Positions 63,784-64,000 of a DNA stretch of 64,000 bases are shown piece by piece (position 1 is the first letter of the stretch; the number at the start of each line of letters is the position of its first letter). The notes under the pieces were generated by a model. It searched no databases. It was given only the letters and a program-made list of their open reading frames with translations, and was not told the origin of the DNA. The translations under genes were made by a program, and so were the position numbers. The DNA is from Chloroflexota bacterium (GTDB lineage: Bacteria; Chloroflexota; Anaerolineae; CG2-30-64-16), in the NCBI GenBank assembly GCA_026389845.1, contig JAPLHB010000187.1, forward strand, positions 1 through 64,000, written 5' to 3'.

Positions 63784-64000
63784 ATGTTCACAGTCGGGTT
63801 CGTTCAGTTTCGTCCGGTCCGTCGTGATGTGGCGGCGAACGTCGCCGCAGTCGAGCGGTTGCTGGCCGGGGTGCGGGCTGACCTGCTGGTGCTGCCGGAG
63901 CTGGCGAACTCTGGCTACCTCTATGCCGCACCGGCCGACCTGGCGCCCTATGCCGAGCCGGGCGATGGCTCTGGCCCGTTTCTAGCCGCTTTGCGCAGGC
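63784..64000 (+). CDS. Carbon-nitrogen hydrolase (nitrilase superfamily), partial
   Basis: An open frame from ATG 63784 to the window edge (72 codons): FTVGFVQFRPVRRDVAANV, then RADLLVLPELANSGYLY, which carries the catalytic Glu of the nitrilase superfamily. The Lys and Cys of the catalytic triad lie beyond the edge. AGAGAGGT precedes the ATG. Substrate (amide, nitrile or carbamoyl compound) cannot be judged from this part. Confidence 0.85.
   Translation, partial: MFTVGFVQFRPVRRDVAANVAAVERLLAGVRADLLVLPELANSGYLYAAPADLAPYAEPGDGSGPFLAALRR

Overview
The window is high-GC bacterial DNA, most likely from an uncultured Chloroflexota (Anaerolineae-like) lineage. This is inferred from the many GAF-domain signalling proteins, AGGAGG-type ribosome sites with frequent GTG/TTG starts, sigma70-like TTGxxx-17-TATxxT promoters, type I cohesin/dockerin modules in a non-cellulosomal setting and dense families of dispersed palindromic and heptameric repeats. 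No rRNA, tRNA or CRISPR array was recognised.

Left part (1-11.3 kb): a partial membrane protein with an SPFH-like domain, then a tight minus-strand operon driven from about 11.16 kb. It encodes an alanyl-tRNA-synthetase-like protein, a six-GAF sensor, a three-GAF histidine kinase, two single-domain receivers (one lacking the phospho-acceptor Asp) and a large HD phosphohydrolase / effector-associated-domain / receiver protein. This is the best candidate for an undescribed system: a phosphorelay apparently feeding an HD effector of the kind found in bacterial conflict systems. At 11.3-16.8 kb follow an ATPase-GAF-SpoIIE phosphatase broken at a heptamer array, and a second ATPase.

Middle part (16.9-37.4 kb): an M29-like aminopeptidase, a truncated glycosyltransferase, two ABC exporters, a site-2 protease, an HD protein, a prephenate dehydrogenase and two GIY-YIG nucleases. 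There is a UvrD-type helicase-nuclease gene split by a GIY-YIG-carrying repeat element, an apparently complete type III restriction-modification pair and a glycosyltransferase.

Right part (37.5-64 kb): a GT39-like gene with an in-frame stop, a PD40-repeat lipoprotein and a secreted repeat protein. These precede a long minus-strand exopolysaccharide operon (57.7 to 42.4 kb) with Wzz, Wzy and Wzx homologues, glycosyltransferases, a methyltransferase and two alkaline-phosphatase-fold enzymes. To its right lie a decayed HicBA plus TumE-type toxin-antitoxin cassette between 35-bp direct repeats, a truncated metalloprotease, a cohesin-dockerin protein, a DUF1972-type glycosyltransferase and the start of a nitrilase-family enzyme.

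Two repeat systems shape the window. One is a MITE-like palindrome family (at least ten copies) with one shared core and several different terminal inverted repeats. The other is arrays of drifting 7-bp units. Both lie inside genes, at stop codons and in leaders, and explain most of the broken genes. All functions are read from sequence alone; no database search was run.
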